A DNA stretch of 64,000 nucleotides from Vibrio sp. PID17_43 (GCF_002608565.1 NZ_LIXM01000022.1:1-64000); one strand, 5' to 3'; shown: positions 1 to 12,202, counted from the first letter of the stretch. The notes: a model not told the origin generated them from the letters alone. Program-made: numbers and translations.

Positions 1-199
1 GTAGGCATCATGCGGTATTAGCCATCGTTTCCAATGGTTATCCCCCACATCAGGGCAATTTCCTAGGCATTACTCACCCGTCCGCCGCTCGCCGCCCAAC
101 AAATCCCCCGAAGGTTCAATGTTGTCGCTGCCGCTCGACTTGCATGTGTTAGGCCTGCCGCCAGCGTTCAATCTGAGCCATGATCAAACTCTTCAATTT
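1..199 (-). rRNA. rrs: 16S ribosomal RNA, 5' portion (partial)
   Basis: Read on the minus strand, this is the first ~199 nt of 16S rRNA, beginning AAATTGAAGAGTTTGATC at 199 and running off the left edge of the window. The universal 5' segment (the 27F region), the GCGGCAGGCCTAACACATG block and the GGCGGACGGGTGAGTAA block are all visible. The hypervariable V1 region is of a Vibrio kind. The rest of the operon (tRNA, 23S, 5S) would lie to the left, outside the window. Transcription runs leftward from promoters at about 450-606. Confidence 0.97.
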
Positions 200-405
200 A
201 AGATTTTGTTCGGCTCAACGAATACTGACTTCAAAACTACTAATGTAATTTTAAAGCTATTATCGTTCCAACAGAACGATAATGAATTGACTGTGCCAAG
301 TCTTGCGACTTGATTGGTCACTCAGTTCATTGAAACCTAATTTGATACCAAGGTATCTAATTGGATTATCATCAACGAGTGCCCACACAGATTGATAGGT
401 CTATA

Positions 406-417
406 TTGTTAAAGAGC
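406..417 (-). promoter_or_regulatory. rrn leader boxA antitermination site
   Basis: The minus strand reads GCTCTTTAACAA, matching the boxA core of rRNA leaders, which binds the NusB/NusE complex to make RNA polymerase resistant to Rho. It lies about 200 nt upstream of the mature 16S 5' end and downstream of both candidate promoters, as expected. Confidence 0.85.
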
Positions 418-450
418 TTTCCTATTGAGCTTTGCTCAAATCGGACGGCC

Positions 451-478
451 ATTTTAGCGAGTTAAAGTTTAGTGTCAA
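451..478 (-). promoter_or_regulatory. rrn operon proximal promoter (P2-like)
   Basis: The minus strand carries TTGACA (473-478), a 16-bp spacer and TAAAAT (451-456). The perfect -35 and near-consensus -10 sit between the upstream promoter and boxA, the usual position of rrn P2. Seen by eye; the transcription start is inferred. Confidence 0.75.
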
Positions 479-578
479 CCACTTTTTTCAAACTTTTTTC
501 AAGCGTTTCCACTTGGCTAATTGGCTTACCAACTCAACTCCGCCTCTTTCGAAGACGTTGCCGTGTCAGCGAGGTGGC

Positions 579-606
579 ATTATAGAGATTGCGATCACAT
601 TGGCAA
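579..606 (-). promoter_or_regulatory. rrn operon distal promoter (P1-like) with A-rich upstream tract
   Basis: The minus strand carries TTGCCA (601-606), a 16-bp spacer and a perfect TATAAT (579-584) followed by a GC-containing discriminator. Immediately upstream (607-650) is a run of A tracts on the transcribed orientation, typical of an rrn UP element bound by the alpha subunit of RNA polymerase. The 16-bp spacing and discriminator are typical of growth-rate-controlled rRNA promoters. Confidence 0.75.
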
Positions 607-726
607 GCCCTTTTTCACGTTTTTTTTGATTTTTTTATCGTTTGAGTGTTTTTTATTCCAAACGGCTAGTTTTTACTACTCTTCTCACCAGATATCACCA
701 TTATTAACACTTTGTAAGGAGTAAAC

Positions 727-1293
727 ATGAGTTCTATTAGAAGTTATAAAGGTATGAGTCCCAGACTGGGTGAGCGCGTATACGTCGACTCAACCTCTGT
801 TTTAGTTGGTGATATACGAGTTGGTGACGACTCGAGTGTTTGGCCCTTAGTTGTTGCACGAGGGGATGTAAACCATATTCACATTGGCAAACGAACTAAT
901 ATCCAAGATGGCAGTGTTTTACATGTCACACACAAGAACGCCGAAAACCCTAATGGCTACCCACTTATTATAGGCAATGATGTCACCGTTGGGCACAAAG
1001 TGATGCTGCATGGTTGTGAGATTCACGATCGTGTACTAGTCGGTATGGGCGCAATTGTGTTAGATGCCGTTGTAATTGAATCAGATGTAATGATTGGTGC
1101 TGGCAGTTTAGTACCACCAGGGAAGAGATTAGAAAGCGGCTATCTATATGTAGGCAGTCCGGCAAAACAAGCTCGTCCGCTATCGGAGAAAGAACGAACT
1201 TTCTTACAGAAGTCTGCCAATAACTATGTACAAAACAAAAATGACTACTTAAATGAAGTCGAAGACATCATCAACGAGTTAACTAGTCGATGA
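727..1293 (+). CDS. yrdA: Gamma-carbonic anhydrase-like hexapeptide protein YrdA
   Basis: A 188-residue protein of the left-handed beta-helix family related to gamma-carbonic anhydrases. Hexapeptide-type repeats run from about residue 20 to 140, and a C-terminal helix follows. Candidate zinc ligands are His66, His90 and His95; the five-residue spacing of the last two matches the archaeal Cam enzyme. Family members form trimers with metal at subunit interfaces, but activity of the YrdA branch is uncertain. The ATG is preceded by TAAGGAG. Its 3' end overlaps the convergent DUF1488 gene by 11 bp. It is transcribed away from the rRNA operon. Confidence 0.93.
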   Translation: MSSIRSYKGMSPRLGERVYVDSTSVLVGDIRVGDDSSVWPLVVARGDVNHIHIGKRTNIQDGSVLHVTHKNAENPNGYPLIIGNDVTVGHKVMLHGCEIHDRVLVGMGAIVLDAVVIESDVMIGAGSLVPPGKRLESGYLYVGSPAKQARPLSEKERTFLQKSANNYVQNKNDYLNEVEDIINELTSR

Positions 1294-1546
1294 CGATATG
1301 GCCTTCTTCATCGAAGGCTTCATCTTTTATTAGCTCTTCTGCCATTTCTTCTATATCAAATCGATAATCGACAAACGCTTCAATTGCAGCTTGCTCGGTT
1401 TTAATAACAGAACCCGTTAACTTTTCTAGTTTTGGCTTTGTTATGTAGCACTCAATCAGCGCACCCGCTTGCTGCGCTGCAAAATTAACTGATTGTGATG
1501 CTTCGTCCCACAACTGCATGTCTGGGAATAAGATGGATTGATTCAT
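1283..1546 (-). CDS. DUF1488 family protein (YrdB-like)
   Basis: An 87-residue acidic protein that I recognise as the DUF1488 family, which is YrdB in E. coli. No catalytic motif is evident and no function is known to me. It is the last gene of a leftward tsaC-hemF-aroE cluster, 6 bp after aroE, so it is almost certainly cotranscribed. Linkage of this family to aroE and yrdA is conserved in enteric bacteria and vibrios. Its stop overlaps the end of yrdA on the opposite strand. Confidence 0.85.
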   Translation of the reverse strand: MNQSILFPDMQLWDEASQSVNFAAQQAGALIECYITKPKLEKLTGSVIKTEQAAIEAFVDYRFDIEEMAEELIKDEAFDEEGHIVID

Positions 1547-1552
1547 TGTTTA

Positions 1553-2383
1553 CTAACCTTCAAGGTTCTTTCTTAATTCTCTGAGAATTTGTTTTGCGCC
1601 GGGACGTAAACCACGCCATAACATAAAACTTTCAGCCGCCTGTCCAACCAACATTCCAAGACCATCGTAAGCATGGGCCGCACCGTGCTCTTTCGCCCAT
1701 AGATTAAAACTAGTCAAGCCCCTGCCATACATCATGTCGTAGCTAGTACTGTTACTGGAAAAGATAGCAGAAGAGATAGCGGGCAACTCGCCGCTTAAGG
1801 AAGCAGAAGTGGAGTTAATAATCACATCGTATCCCTCTTCTATCGTAGCCATCTCTTTGGCTACAATAGTACCGTGTGAGACAAATAGCTCTGCAAGCTC
1901 TTGTGCTTTACTAAAGGTACGGTTGGTTATAGTTAAAGAAGCAGGCTTCTGATCAAGAAGTGGTTTAATCACTCCTCGCGCCGCACCACCAGCACCAATG
2001 ACTAAGATGCGAACCCCTTCTAATACCACCTGATGCTGGAGTAAGTCTTGCACTAAACCCGCACCATCGGTGTTATCACCTATGATTTCACCGTCATCGA
2101 GCTTCTTAAGCGTATTTACCGCACCAGCTAACTCTGCTCGCTCGGTAAGACGGCTAGCAAATTGACAAGCGTCTTCTTTAAAAGGTAATGTCACATTACA
2201 CCCTTTCCCGCCGTCAGCGAAAAAAGCTTTCGCCGCTTCAACAAAGCCATCAACAGGAGCGGTTTCTGCAGTGTACACCAAAGACTGATTGGTTTGACGA
2301 GCAAACAAGGTGTGAATGAATGGCGACTTGCTGTGTCCAATCGGATTACCAAACACAGCATAACGATCAATTTGCGGAGTCAT
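1553..2383 (-). CDS. aroE: Shikimate dehydrogenase (NADP+)
   Basis: Reduces 3-dehydroshikimate to shikimate with NADPH, the fourth step of the shikimate pathway to aromatic amino acids. The 276-residue length is normal. The N-terminal substrate domain has SKSPFIH near 18-24 and NVTLPFK with catalytic Lys69, paired with Asp106 in DNTDGAG. The Rossmann dinucleotide loop GAGGAA lies at 130-135, followed by the TNRT segment that reads the NADP phosphate. It follows hemF in a leftward cluster with DUF1488 directly downstream. Confidence 0.97.
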   Translation of the reverse strand: MTPQIDRYAVFGNPIGHSKSPFIHTLFARQTNQSLVYTAETAPVDGFVEAAKAFFADGGKGCNVTLPFKEDACQFASRLTERAELAGAVNTLKKLDDGEIIGDNTDGAGLVQDLLQHQVVLEGVRILVIGAGGAARGVIKPLLDQKPASLTITNRTFSKAQELAELFVSHGTIVAKEMATIEEGYDVIINSTSASLSGELPAISSAIFSSNSTSYDMMYGRGLTSFNLWAKEHGAAHAYDGLGMLVGQAAESFMLWRGLRPGAKQILRELRKNLEG

Positions 2384-2483
2384 TTCCTTACCTTTATTCC
2401 TTAGCTATATAGAGAAAAACAGGGCCACCTGATTACAGATGACCCTATCACTATCTATCTATATAGAAAAGGAGATTCAACGC

Positions 2484-3993
<1,510 letters not shown>

Positions 3994-4105
3994 CGATTAC
4001 TTCCTGATAGTCTTGTCTGTTGTGTTTGCACTAAGTGTACAAATATTCATTCTCAGAGACTAAAGCAATTTGTTTATAAAATGTATCAGGAGCAGTCACA
4101 AATGC

Positions 4106-4143
4106 ACGCAAACGTTTGCTTGGGGTAAAAATCCCCGTATAAT
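4106..4143 (+). promoter_or_regulatory. purEK promoter with overlapping PurR operator
   Basis: ACGCAAACGTTTGCTT at 4106-4121 is a near-perfect PurR palindrome. Its right end overlaps a -35-like TTGCTT (4116-4121), which is followed by a 16-bp spacer and a perfect TATAAT (4138-4143), about 50 bp before purE. Binding of PurR with hypoxanthine or guanine should block RNA polymerase directly. The site is read from the sequence; repression is inferred from the known purE operators. Confidence 0.9.
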
Positions 4144-4193
4144 GCGCACAAATAAATCAGCTCACCTAATTTTGCAGCTTGAAGGAGTTTGAG

Positions 4194-4679
4194 ATGAAAG
4201 TCGGTATCATCATGGGTTCTAAATCAGATTGGCCAACCATGAAACTAGCAGCGGAGATGCTGGATCAATTTGGCGTGTCTTACGAAACGAAGGTGGTATC
4301 AGCTCACCGTACTCCTCAACTATTGGCTGAATACGCAAGCTGCGCCAAAGAGCGCGGTATTAAGGTCATCATCGCCGGTGCCGGTGGTGCTGCTCACCTA
4401 CCAGGCATGACTGCCGCATTTACCAGCGTTCCGGTACTTGGCGTTCCGGTGCAGTCTCGTGCACTGAAAGGCATGGACTCATTGCTTTCTATTGTGCAAA
4501 TGCCAAAAGGTATTGCAGTCGGCACACTGGCTATCGGTGAAGCAGGCGCAGCAAATGCTGGCATTTTAGCCGCTCAAATCCTTGGTACACATGATGAAGC
4601 AATCATGGCAAAAGTCGAGGCGTTCCGTAACGAACAGACGGAAACCGTATTGGCGAATCCAAACCCTGCAGAGGATTAA
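4194..4679 (+). CDS. purE: N5-carboxyaminoimidazole ribonucleotide mutase
   Basis: Moves the carboxyl group of N5-CAIR to C4 to make CAIR in de novo purine synthesis. The 161-residue length is that of class I PurE. It has GSKSDW near residues 8-13, SAHRTP with catalytic His38 (His45 in E. coli), and the [11 protein letters not shown] loop. I chose the ATG at 4194 because GGAG lies 7 bp upstream and the protein then begins [12 protein letters not shown]; an in-frame TTG at 4179 lies upstream of that Shine-Dalgarno. purK follows after 4 bp. Confidence 0.97.
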   Translation: MKVGIIMGSKSDWPTMKLAAEMLDQFGVSYETKVVSAHRTPQLLAEYASCAKERGIKVIIAGAGGAAHLPGMTAAFTSVPVLGVPVQSRALKGMDSLLSIVQMPKGIAVGTLAIGEAGAANAGILAAQILGTHDEAIMAKVEAFRNEQTETVLANPNPAED

Positions 4680-4683
4680 TCAG

Positions 4684-5817
4684 ATGCATGTACTGGTTCT
4701 TGGTGCGGGTCAGTTGGCGCGTATGATGTCTCTGGCTGGTGCGCCACTGAATATCCAAATCTCAGCTTACGATGTGGGTAGCGGCAATATTGTTCATCCT
4801 CTGACTCAACATGTGCTAGGCCATGGTCTAGAGAACGCGATTAAGCAAGTGGACGTGATCACCGCTGAGTTCGAGCACATTCCACATGATGTGCTCAATA
4901 TGTGCGAAGCGAGTGGTAAGTTCCTTCCAAGTACACAAGCGATCAAGGCGGGTGGTGATCGTCGTATTGAAAAGGCATTGCTTGATGACGCTGGCGTGCG
5001 TAACGCGAAGTACTATGTGATAGAAACTCGCGAAGACTTCGACCGCGCAATTGAACACGTTGGCATGCCTATGGTACTGAAAAGTGCGCTAGGTGGTTAC
5101 GATGGTAAAGGCCAGTGGCGCTTAAAAGAAGCCTCTCAAGTCGACGCAATTTGGGCAGAAATGGCCGAGTGCATCGCAACAACGCCTACTCAGGCTATTG
5201 TCGCTGAAGAGTTTGTCCCTTTTAACCGTGAAGTCTCATTAATCGGTGCACGCAGCAAAGATGGCAGTGTTGAAGTTTACCCACTTGCAGAAAACGTCCA
5301 CACCAATGGTGTGCTGAGCCTATCGACTGCGATTGATGCGCCTGAACTGCAAGAACAAGCGAAGCAAATGTTCACGGCAGTCGCCAACAGCCTTAACTAT
5401 GTTGGTGTATTAGCCTTGGAGTTCTTCGATGTTGATGGCACTTTGCTCGTCAATGAGATCGCGCCGCGCGTGCACAACTCTGGTCACTGGACCCAACAAG
5501 GCGCTGAAACCTGTCAGTTTGAAAACCACTTACGCGCAGTGTGCGGCATCCCTTTAGGCAGTACTAAGTTGGTTCGTGAAACCTCGATGATTAACATCCT
5601 AGGTGAAGATACCTTGCCAGAAGCATTATTTGCGATAGATGGTTGCCATATTCATTGGTACGGCAAAGAGAAGCGTGTCGGTCGTAAGATGGGCCACATC
5701 AACGTTTGCGGTGATTACACCGGTGAGCTCAACCGTAAGCTGTGTGCATTGGCAGACGTTCTTGATGAGCAAACCTTCCCTGCCGTGCATAAGTTTGCAA
5801 AGCAGTGGCAAGTGTAA
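4684..5817 (+). CDS. purK: 5-(carboxyamino)imidazole ribonucleotide synthase
   Basis: ATP-grasp enzyme that carboxylates AIR with bicarbonate to give N5-CAIR, the substrate of PurE. From the ATG at 4684 it is 377 residues. It opens with [11 protein letters not shown] and has the ATP-grasp lysine region in [16 protein letters not shown], and [14 protein letters not shown] with metal and phosphate ligands near the C-terminal third. An upstream in-frame ATG at 4582 lies inside purE and is rejected. Cotranscribed with purE; a strong terminator follows at 5838. Confidence 0.97.
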   Translation: MHVLVLGAGQLARMMSLAGAPLNIQISAYDVGSGNIVHPLTQHVLGHGLENAIKQVDVITAEFEHIPHDVLNMCEASGKFLPSTQAIKAGGDRRIEKALLDDAGVRNAKYYVIETREDFDRAIEHVGMPMVLKSALGGYDGKGQWRLKEASQVDAIWAEMAECIATTPTQAIVAEEFVPFNREVSLIGARSKDGSVEVYPLAENVHTNGVLSLSTAIDAPELQEQAKQMFTAVANSLNYVGVLALEFFDVDGTLLVNEIAPRVHNSGHWTQQGAETCQFENHLRAVCGIPLGSTKLVRETSMINILGEDTLPEALFAIDGCHIHWYGKEKRVGRKMGHINVCGDYTGELNRKLCALADVLDEQTFPAVHKFAKQWQV

Positions 5818-5837
5818 AATCCATCTGAATAAATAGT

Positions 5838-5865
5838 AAAAGGGTCGTCATGTGCGACCCTTTTT
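5838..5865 (+). terminator. Intrinsic terminator of purEK
   Basis: AAAAGGGTCG, a 7-nt loop and CGACCCTTTTT form a strong hairpin with a T run on the + strand and A residues on the other side, so it can also serve the convergent yrdD gene ending at 5881. Confidence 0.9.
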
Positions 5866-5880
5866 AATTTGTACTTAACC

Positions 5881-6450
5881 TTACTGTGATGGGGTGTGCT
5901 GACATTTACGGCTCGCGCATTGCAACTTCACACCGCTGGCGAGCTTCTTTTCTACCAATAAGGTGAAGCCGCAAGCTTCACAGCGCCCTTTTACTGGTGG
6001 TAGATTCACCGCAAACTTGCACTTGGGGTAGTTATCGCACGCATAGAAGGTTTTACCAAAACGCGTTTTACGTTCGACCAAGTGCCCTTTTCCACATTCT
6101 GGGCAAGCATGTTGCTCTTTCGATTGCTGTTCCGATTCAGGCTGGTTGATCGATTCAATATGATGACAAGCAGGGTAATGACTGCAACCAACGAACATGC
6201 CGTAGCGTCCTTGACGCAACACCAATTCATTGCCGCACTCAGGGCAAGGCACACCCAGCTCTTTAACGATGTGACCATCATTGTTGTGCAGCGGCTTAAT
6301 ATAATCGCAACTTGGGTATTGGCTACAACCTAAGAAAGGGCCATGTTTGCCGTGCTTAAGCGTGACTTCCCCGCCGCATTTTGGGCAAAGTTCGCGCTCG
6401 AGTGCATGCTCATGGGCCGAGAAAAGGTTGTGATCGATTTTACTACTCAT
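5881..6450 (-). CDS. yrdD: Topoisomerase I-type zinc-ribbon protein (YrdD)
   Basis: A 189-residue protein built of four tandem C4 zinc ribbons of the kind found in the C-terminal tail of topoisomerase I: CPKCGG..CSQYPSCDY, CPECGN..CSHYPACHH, CPECGK..CDNYPKCKF and CEACGF..CASRKCQ. It has no topoisomerase catalytic domain. The family is thought to bind nucleic acid, but its role is unknown. I use the ATG at 6450; an in-frame GTG at 6459 would add three residues. It is last in a leftward LysM-dprA-smg-yrdD cluster, an order conserved in E. coli. Confidence 0.9.
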   Translation of the reverse strand: MSSKIDHNLFSAHEHALERELCPKCGGEVTLKHGKHGPFLGCSQYPSCDYIKPLHNNDGHIVKELGVPCPECGNELVLRQGRYGMFVGCSHYPACHHIESINQPESEQQSKEQHACPECGKGHLVERKTRFGKTFYACDNYPKCKFAVNLPPVKGRCEACGFTLLVEKKLASGVKLQCASRKCQHTPSQ

Positions 6451-6466
6451 AGTCACCACTAGATAC

Positions 6467-6946
6467 TTAGTGCAAAATACCTTGTTCCTTGGTGTACAGC
6501 AGCTCTTCCATCAGCGTGTAGGCATTTTCGTTGCCCGGAACATTAAACAGCACCATCAGAATGATCCATTTAAGGTCCTCAAGCTCAAACTCATTGGTTT
6601 CTAGCCCCATCACACGGTCGATAACCATCTCTCGCGTTTCTGTGGTTAGGACGTTAATTTGCTCTAGGAACAACAAGAAACCACGACTTTCAATATCCAA
6701 ACGCTGCATCTCTGACGATGTATAGATACGTGTCGATGCCGATGCAATGCTGGTTGAAATCGCCGAATGTGCATCGCTTTGTTGCAACGCGGCCAGCTCT
6801 TCTAACCAGACAAGGGCTTTGTAGATGTCTTTTTGCTGGAAGCCCGCACGAAGCAGCTCATCTTCCAACTCGTCTTGATCGACCTGTAAATCTGCATCGC
6901 TATGGATGTAGGTTTCGAATAGATACATAAGTATATCCATCATCAT
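6467..6946 (-). CDS. smg: Smg family protein (DUF494)
   Basis: A 157-159-residue acidic, helical protein of the Smg/DUF494 family, recognised by its start [13 protein letters not shown], the GFLLFLEQI segment and the end [24 protein letters not shown]. The function is unknown; conserved linkage to dprA suggests only cotranscription. Three successive ATG codons open the frame; GGAGG is best spaced from the first (6946), while E. coli length favours the third (6940). It starts 2 bp after the dprA stop. Confidence 0.92.
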   Translation of the reverse strand: MMMDILMYLFETYIHSDADLQVDQDELEDELLRAGFQQKDIYKALVWLEELAALQQSDAHSAISTSIASASTRIYTSSEMQRLDIESRGFLLFLEQINVLTTETREMVIDRVMGLETNEFELEDLKWIILMVLFNVPGNENAYTLMEELLYTKEQGILH

Positions 6947-6948
6947 AG

Positions 6949-8058
6949 CTAGCCCCTCCCCTTTCGAATATAGCCACCGGATACTGCAACAACATGCCCT
7001 GAAAGCTCAAGCTCTAAGAGCTGCATCATGACTTCTTGGACAGGTATATTGGTCATGTTTGCAAGAATGTCAACTGGTGTAGCCTTATTTCCTACGTTAG
7101 CGAACAGCTGAGGAAATGGCAATTCTTCTTCATCAATTGCAACAGAAAATAAATCCATACTCTGATTAATAGACCAATCGAGCAATGACTGTATTTCATT
7201 TAACACATCTTGAGTATTTTGTACGAGGCAAGCTCCGTTACGAATCAATTGATTGCCGCCACTGGCATTCGGCGTACTAATCGAAGCCGGCAGAGCGAAA
7301 ACTTCTCGCCCTTGTTCAAGAGCATAACGCGCAGTAATCAGAGAACCACTCTTTTCTGCCGCTTCTACGACTAAAACACCGAGCGACAAACCACTAATAA
7401 TCCGATTACGACGCGGAAAGTTCTCTGCGCGCGGTTTGGCATCAGGGCGAAACTCCGAGACTAATGCGCCGTTTTCCATCACTCGCTGCGCTAACCCTCG
7501 ATGCCTTGCTGGATACACTTGATCTAATCCAGATCCCAACACCGCAACAGTTTTACCGCCTGCGTGGAGAGCACCATCATGAGCATGTCCGTCAATACCC
7601 AAAGCCAAGCCACTGGTCACAATCAGATCATGCTGTACGAGTTCTGAAGCAAAGCTGCGAGCATGTTGCAAACCATCCACACTAGCATTGCGACTGCCAA
7701 CCATGGCGATTTGCGGTTGAGACAAAAAACTCGGCTCTCCTTTTACAAATAACAAAGGAGGTGGCGCGACCGTTTGTTTAAGAAGTGGCGGATAAAGCGG
7801 ATTCGCCAAGGTGAGAATAGAGTGATGGGAAGATAATGCTAACCAAGTTAAACAAGCCTCGACTTCTTTATCGACCTTAGACCATGCTTGTAACTGTTTC
7901 GTCGTAAACCCAAGGCAGAGAAGCTGCTCAGTCGAGTACTGGACAATGTTATTCGGCGTGTCTTTGCTCAGCAGCTTATTCATCTTAACCCCACCAATGC
8001 CTGGTAAGCAGCTTAGTTTTAACCAGGCAGCGAGGTCGGTATCATTGTGTGATTTCAT
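6949..8058 (-). CDS. dprA: DNA-protecting protein DprA
   Basis: Loads RecA on incoming single-stranded DNA in natural transformation and guards it from nucleases. The 369-residue protein has an N-terminal helix-hairpin-helix-like region (about 10-60), a Rossmann-like core beginning MVGSRNAS near residue 119 with [12 protein letters not shown] at 149-160 and [12 protein letters not shown], and a C-terminal winged-helix (DML1) domain from about residue 310. Vibrios are competent on chitin, so the role is plausible here, together with comM at 23.6 kb. Its start overlaps the end of the LysM gene by 17 bp. Confidence 0.95.
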   Translation of the reverse strand: MKSHNDTDLAAWLKLSCLPGIGGVKMNKLLSKDTPNNIVQYSTEQLLCLGFTTKQLQAWSKVDKEVEACLTWLALSSHHSILTLANPLYPPLLKQTVAPPPLLFVKGEPSFLSQPQIAMVGSRNASVDGLQHARSFASELVQHDLIVTSGLALGIDGHAHDGALHAGGKTVAVLGSGLDQVYPARHRGLAQRVMENGALVSEFRPDAKPRAENFPRRNRIISGLSLGVLVVEAAEKSGSLITARYALEQGREVFALPASISTPNASGGNQLIRNGACLVQNTQDVLNEIQSLLDWSINQSMDLFSVAIDEEELPFPQLFANVGNKATPVDILANMTNIPVQEVMMQLLELELSGHVVAVSGGYIRKGRG

Positions 8059-9136
8059 TGGTGGTCGATTCCTCTGCCAGAGGAGAAACCACAGAGACCT
8101 CTTTATTGATAGGTTTAGTGCTATTGGTGATCAAAGCAAGACTGAAATACTCATACGGGCGGATCACTAACAACTCCCCGACCTTGCTTTGTGGCAAGGT
8201 TATTTTCGTATCAAGCACACCATTATCTTTGGCAAAGTCATCACCATATTTGAATACTGGGTGTGCGTCTTCTTTCAAATCAAACACACTACCTTGGCGA
8301 AGCGCATCCGATGTGCCTTTATCTATCACCACAACTTGGTTGGTCGAGCTATAACGAATGCCTTCAATATTCCCCAATAATTTTGCAGAAGAGCCTTGTG
8401 GTGATGGCAACGGAGTGAATGTCGCGGTGAAATCACCGTTATCAAGAACTTGAACTGGCAAAGCAATGTCGTTACGGACAATCTCTTGCAGTTGTGTGGT
8501 GATTTTCAAACCAGAAAACTGACTTGATGCTTCAACAAGTTCTCCTTTAGCAATCAAACGCAGCGCCGTGATTTGTTGTGATACATCATCACGTGAAAAG
8601 GTCCCCACAGGCCGATAGATTGCCCATCCAGTCGAAGTTTGCTCGCCACTGATGTACAGTGTGTCTTCTGTAGTCAGAAATTTATTGCCTTTGCTACTGC
8701 CCATCACTTTCGCGGCATTATCTAGTGTCTCATCATCGACTAAACGATCAGATTTCATATATGGCACCACCAACCCTTCCGCAACGCTCGGTACCGCTTT
8801 CTTCTCGGTGATACGCGCTTTTGGACTGAGCTTTTTGACTGGCTTTAAGCTTAAAACTGGCTGACCGTTAATCCACACCAGTGATAACTTATCGCCTGGG
8901 TAAATCAGATGTGGGTTATCAATTTCTGGGTTTACCTGCCATAGACGAGGCCACAGCCAAGGGCTATCCAGATACATCGCCGAAATATCCCAAAGCGTGT
9001 CACCTTTGACCACAACGTAAGTTTTGGGTGCATCATCTTTAACGGTAAGTGGTTGGGAGTCCGTGTTTGCTACGGCACTGAAAGAGAAAAGTAACGGCAA
9101 CGTATTACGAGAAACGTTGCGGAAAATTCGATTCAT
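8042..9136 (-). CDS. LysM domain-containing exported protein
   Basis: A 364-residue protein with an N-terminal hydrophobic signal-like segment (residues about 11-24) and one LysM domain near 38-88 ([27 protein letters not shown] then [11 protein letters not shown]), which binds peptidoglycan. The remaining ~270 residues form no catalytic domain that I recognise. Proteins of this form are conserved next to dprA and opposite def. The likely location is the periplasm. It is the first gene of the leftward cluster and divergent from def, with 138 bp between starts. A cell-wall role is inferred only from LysM. Confidence 0.88.
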   Translation of the reverse strand: MNRIFRNVSRNTLPLLFSFSAVANTDSQPLTVKDDAPKTYVVVKGDTLWDISAMYLDSPWLWPRLWQVNPEIDNPHLIYPGDKLSLVWINGQPVLSLKPVKKLSPKARITEKKAVPSVAEGLVVPYMKSDRLVDDETLDNAAKVMGSSKGNKFLTTEDTLYISGEQTSTGWAIYRPVGTFSRDDVSQQITALRLIAKGELVEASSQFSGLKITTQLQEIVRNDIALPVQVLDNGDFTATFTPLPSPQGSSAKLLGNIEGIRYSSTNQVVVIDKGTSDALRQGSVFDLKEDAHPVFKYGDDFAKDNGVLDTKITLPQSKVGELLVIRPYEYFSLALITNSTKPINKEVSVVSPLAEESTTNEITQ

Positions 9137-9274
9137 GACCCTCGTCCTTGGCCTGTTAGACAGTTACCAGAATGGAAATTGGTATCAGGATGCTGTCATT
9201 TAGGTCATAAAATGTCTAGAATTGAGCCAACAAGGTTTGTGCTGTTACGGCACAGTTCAATATTTCGAGTGAAT

Positions 9275-9793
9275 ATGTCTGTATTACAAGTATTAACATT
9301 CCCAGATGATCGCCTGCGTACCGTTGCAAAGCCTGTAGAAGCGGTGACACCTGAGATTCAAAAAATTGTCGATGACATGATTGAAACCATGTACGACGAA
9401 GAAGGTATTGGTCTGGCTGCAACGCAGGTTGATATCCACCAACGTATCGTAGTGATTGATATTTCAGAAACTCGCGATGAGCCAATGGTGCTTATCAACC
9501 CAGAGATTCTGGAAAAGCGTGGCGAAGATGGCATCGAAGAAGGCTGTCTATCGGTACCAGGTGCTCGTGCACTTGTACCTCGCGCTGCTGAAGTGTCGGT
9601 TAAAGCCCTAGATCGCGATGGCAAAGAATACACCTTTGAAGCCGACGATCTGCTAGCAATTTGTGTTCAACACGAACTAGACCATCTCATGGGCAAACTG
9701 TTCGTTGATTACCTATCGCCACTGAAGCGTAAGCGTATCCAAGACAAGTTAGCAAAAATCAAACGCTTTAACGAGAAACAGCAAAGCGCGTAA
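9275..9793 (+). CDS. def: Peptide deformylase
   Basis: Metalloenzyme that removes the N-formyl group from nascent proteins. From the ATG at 9275 it has 172 residues with all three motifs: GIGLAA (45-50), EGCLS with Cys91, and QHELDH with His133, Glu134 and His137, which bind Fe2+ and catalyse. Upstream in-frame starts from 9179 would add residues not found in the family. It is followed by fmt after 33 bp, so the formylase and deformylase of translation initiation are coexpressed, as in E. coli. Confidence 0.97.
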   Translation: MSVLQVLTFPDDRLRTVAKPVEAVTPEIQKIVDDMIETMYDEEGIGLAATQVDIHQRIVVIDISETRDEPMVLINPEILEKRGEDGIEEGCLSVPGARALVPRAAEVSVKALDRDGKEYTFEADDLLAICVQHELDHLMGKLFVDYLSPLKRKRIQDKLAKIKRFNEKQQSA

Positions 9794-9826
9794 TCTCGAT
9801 ACAATTTAATTAGAAGGAAGCCTACC

Positions 9827-10774
9827 TTGAGTCAGTCTTTACGTATTGTCTTTGCAGGTACTCCGGATTTCGCCGCCCGTCACTTGGCGGCGTTGTTGTC
9901 TTCGGAGCACGAAGTAATTGCGGTTTACACTCAACCAGACCGCCCGGCAGGTCGTGGTAAGAAGCTTACTGCTAGCCCAGTAAAAACCATCGCGCTTGAG
10001 CACGACATTCCGGTTTACCAACCAGAAAACTTCAAATCAGACGAAGCCAAGCAAGAGCTTGCCGATCTGAACGCTGACATCATGGTGGTCGTGGCTTACG
10101 GTCTATTACTTCCGCAAGCCGTGCTAGACACACCTAAGCTAGGTTGTATCAACGTTCACGGTTCGATTCTTCCTCGCTGGCGCGGCGCGGCACCTATCCA
10201 GCGCTCTATTTGGTCCGGTGACGCTGAAACTGGCGTCACCATTATGCAAATGGACATCGGTCTAGATACTGGCGACATGCTAAAAATCGCAACACTGCCG
10301 ATTGAAGCAACCGACACCAGCGCGTCAATGTACGAGAAGCTCGCAGGCTTAGGTCCTGATGCTTTGATTGACTGCCTATTAGACATCGCAGCAGGCAAAG
10401 CAGAACCAGTGAAGCAAGAGGATGAGCTAGCAAACTACGCGAAGAAGCTAAGCAAAGAAGAAGCGCGCATCGATTGGAATAACGACGCCGCGCACATCGA
10501 ACGTTGCGTTCGCGCATTCAACCCATGGCCAATGAGCCACTTTGAAACGGCTGAAAACAGCATCAAAGTATGGCAAAGCCGTGTTGCTGAACAAATCAGT
10601 AACAAGCCTGCTGGCACCATTGTGCAGGCAGATAAAACTGGTATTTATGTTGCGACTGGCAACGGCGTACTGGTATTAGAACAATTGCAAGTTCCAGGTA
10701 AAAAAGCCATGTCAGTTCAAGATATTCTGAACTCACGTGCATCTTGGTTTGAAGTTGGCACTCAATTGGTTTAA
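9827..10774 (+). CDS. fmt: Methionyl-tRNA formyltransferase
   Basis: Transfers a formyl group from 10-formyl-tetrahydrofolate to Met-tRNA(fMet). The 315-residue length is normal. It starts [15 protein letters not shown], and the folate-binding [18 protein letters not shown] lies near residue 109, followed by the catalytic Asp region [15 protein letters not shown]-terminal OB-fold tRNA-binding domain spans about 208-315. The start codon is TTG with AGAAGGAAG upstream. Second gene of def-fmt-rsmB. Confidence 0.97.
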   Translation: MSQSLRIVFAGTPDFAARHLAALLSSEHEVIAVYTQPDRPAGRGKKLTASPVKTIALEHDIPVYQPENFKSDEAKQELADLNADIMVVVAYGLLLPQAVLDTPKLGCINVHGSILPRWRGAAPIQRSIWSGDAETGVTIMQMDIGLDTGDMLKIATLPIEATDTSASMYEKLAGLGPDALIDCLLDIAAGKAEPVKQEDELANYAKKLSKEEARIDWNNDAAHIERCVRAFNPWPMSHFETAENSIKVWQSRVAEQISNKPAGTIVQADKTGIYVATGNGVLVLEQLQVPGKKAMSVQDILNSRASWFEVGTQLV

Positions 10775-10854
10775 AACCAAACAATAGTGTCAAAGACCAA
10801 TAATACGAACTTTTAGAGGGCAGAGATGCCCTCCTTTACTTTAAGGTACTCATC

Positions 10855-12138
10855 ATGAATGTTCGCGCTGCGGCTGCCAACGTCTTGTATCTTGTCGTCG
10901 ACAAGGGTCACTCACTTTCAAGCGCTCTTCCAGCGGCTCAACAAAACGTACGACCTCGTGATCACGCTCTGCTGCAAGAGATCTGTTACGGCGCTCTACG
11001 TTACCTCCCTCGCCTAGAAATCATTGCTAACCAACTGATGGACAAGCCACTCAAAGGCAAGCAACGCGTATTCCACCACTTGATTCTGGTTGGTATTTAC
11101 CAACTGAGTTTTATGCGTATTCCTGCGCACGCGGCTGTAGGTGAAACGGTTGAAGGTACGAAAGAGCTGAAAGGCCCTCGTCTACGTGGTCTGATCAACG
11201 CGGTATTGCGTAACTACCAACGCAACCAAGAAGAATTAGACCAAATGGCAGTCAGCAATAATGCGGGCAAATATGGCCACCCAAGCTGGCTGCTAAAATT
11301 GCTGCAAGACGCTTACCCTGAGCAATGGGAAAGCATTGTTGAAGCCAACAACCAGAAAGCGCCAATGTGGCTACGAGTCAACCACCAGCACCATACCCGT
11401 GATGAGTATCAAGCGCTGCTCAATAATGAAAACATTGATAACACGCCACACACACAAGCAATGGACGCCCTAAAATTGGCGGCGCCATGCGATGTGATGA
11501 AACTACCAGGCTTTGAAAAAGGTTGGGTATCGGTGCAAGATGCGGCGGCGCAGCTGTCGATTAATTATCTTGAGCCAAAAGATGGCGAGCTAATCCTAGA
11601 CTGCTGTGCAGCACCTGGTGGTAAGACGGCGCACATTCTTGAACGTACGTCCGGCAGTGAAGTCGTTGCCATTGACTGCGATGACACTCGCCTTAAACGT
11701 GTGCACGAAAACCTGAAGCGTCTCAACCTTCAGGCAAAAGTGGTTTGCGGCGATGCGCGTCATCCTCAAGAATGGTGGCAAGGCGAACAATTTGATCGCA
11801 TATTGTTGGATGCACCGTGTTCTGCGACGGGCGTCATTCGTCGTCACCCAGACATCAAATGGCTACGTCGTGCTGATGATATTACCGCCCTTGCTGAGCT
11901 ACAAAGCGAAATTTTTGACGCTATGTGGGCACAATTAAAACCTGGCGGCACCATGGTTTACGCGACTTGCTCAATCACACCACAAGAAAACGTGGAACAA
12001 GTAAAAGCGTTCTTGGTACGTACTGCGGATGCGCAATTGGTGGACTCCGATCCAAAACAACCTGGTCGTCAGATTCTGCCAGGCGAAGAAGATATGGATG
12101 GTTTCTACTACGCAGTGCTAACAAAAAAACACGCATAA
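10855..12138 (+). CDS. rsmB: 16S rRNA (cytosine-967-C5)-methyltransferase
   Basis: SAM-dependent enzyme that makes m5C967 in 16S rRNA. The 427 residues comprise an N-terminal NusB-like RNA-binding domain (about 1-140) and a Rossmann methyltransferase domain with the SAM motif [14 protein letters not shown]. The two catalytic cysteines of RNA m5C enzymes appear in [18 protein letters not shown] and [12 protein letters not shown] short GAGGGCA/TGCCCTC hairpin lies just upstream in the 80-bp gap after fmt. A terminator follows, partly separating it from trkA. Confidence 0.96.
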   Translation: MNVRAAAANVLYLVVDKGHSLSSALPAAQQNVRPRDHALLQEICYGALRYLPRLEIIANQLMDKPLKGKQRVFHHLILVGIYQLSFMRIPAHAAVGETVEGTKELKGPRLRGLINAVLRNYQRNQEELDQMAVSNNAGKYGHPSWLLKLLQDAYPEQWESIVEANNQKAPMWLRVNHQHHTRDEYQALLNNENIDNTPHTQAMDALKLAAPCDVMKLPGFEKGWVSVQDAAAQLSINYLEPKDGELILDCCAAPGGKTAHILERTSGSEVVAIDCDDTRLKRVHENLKRLNLQAKVVCGDARHPQEWWQGEQFDRILLDAPCSATGVIRRHPDIKWLRRADDITALAELQSEIFDAMWAQLKPGGTMVYATCSITPQENVEQVKAFLVRTADAQLVDSDPKQPGRQILPGEEDMDGFYYAVLTKKHA

Positions 12139-12152
12139 CAGCATGCTAAATA

Positions 12153-12183
12153 GGGCGATTGAAATGAATTCAATCGCCTTTTT
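12153..12183 (+). terminator. Intrinsic terminator between rsmB and trkA
   Basis: GGCGATTGAA, a short loop and TTCAATCGCC followed by TTTTT form a good hairpin. It ends only 20 bp before the trkA ATG, so trkAH may depend on readthrough or on a promoter inside rsmB. Confidence 0.85.
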
Positions 12184-12202
12184 CAGATAACGAGTAAAGA
12201 GT

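Noticed and set aside
119..629. Three open frames (119-313, 432-629, 521-724) near the left end
   Set aside because: They lie antisense to 16S rRNA or across the rrn leader and promoters; no family resemblance.
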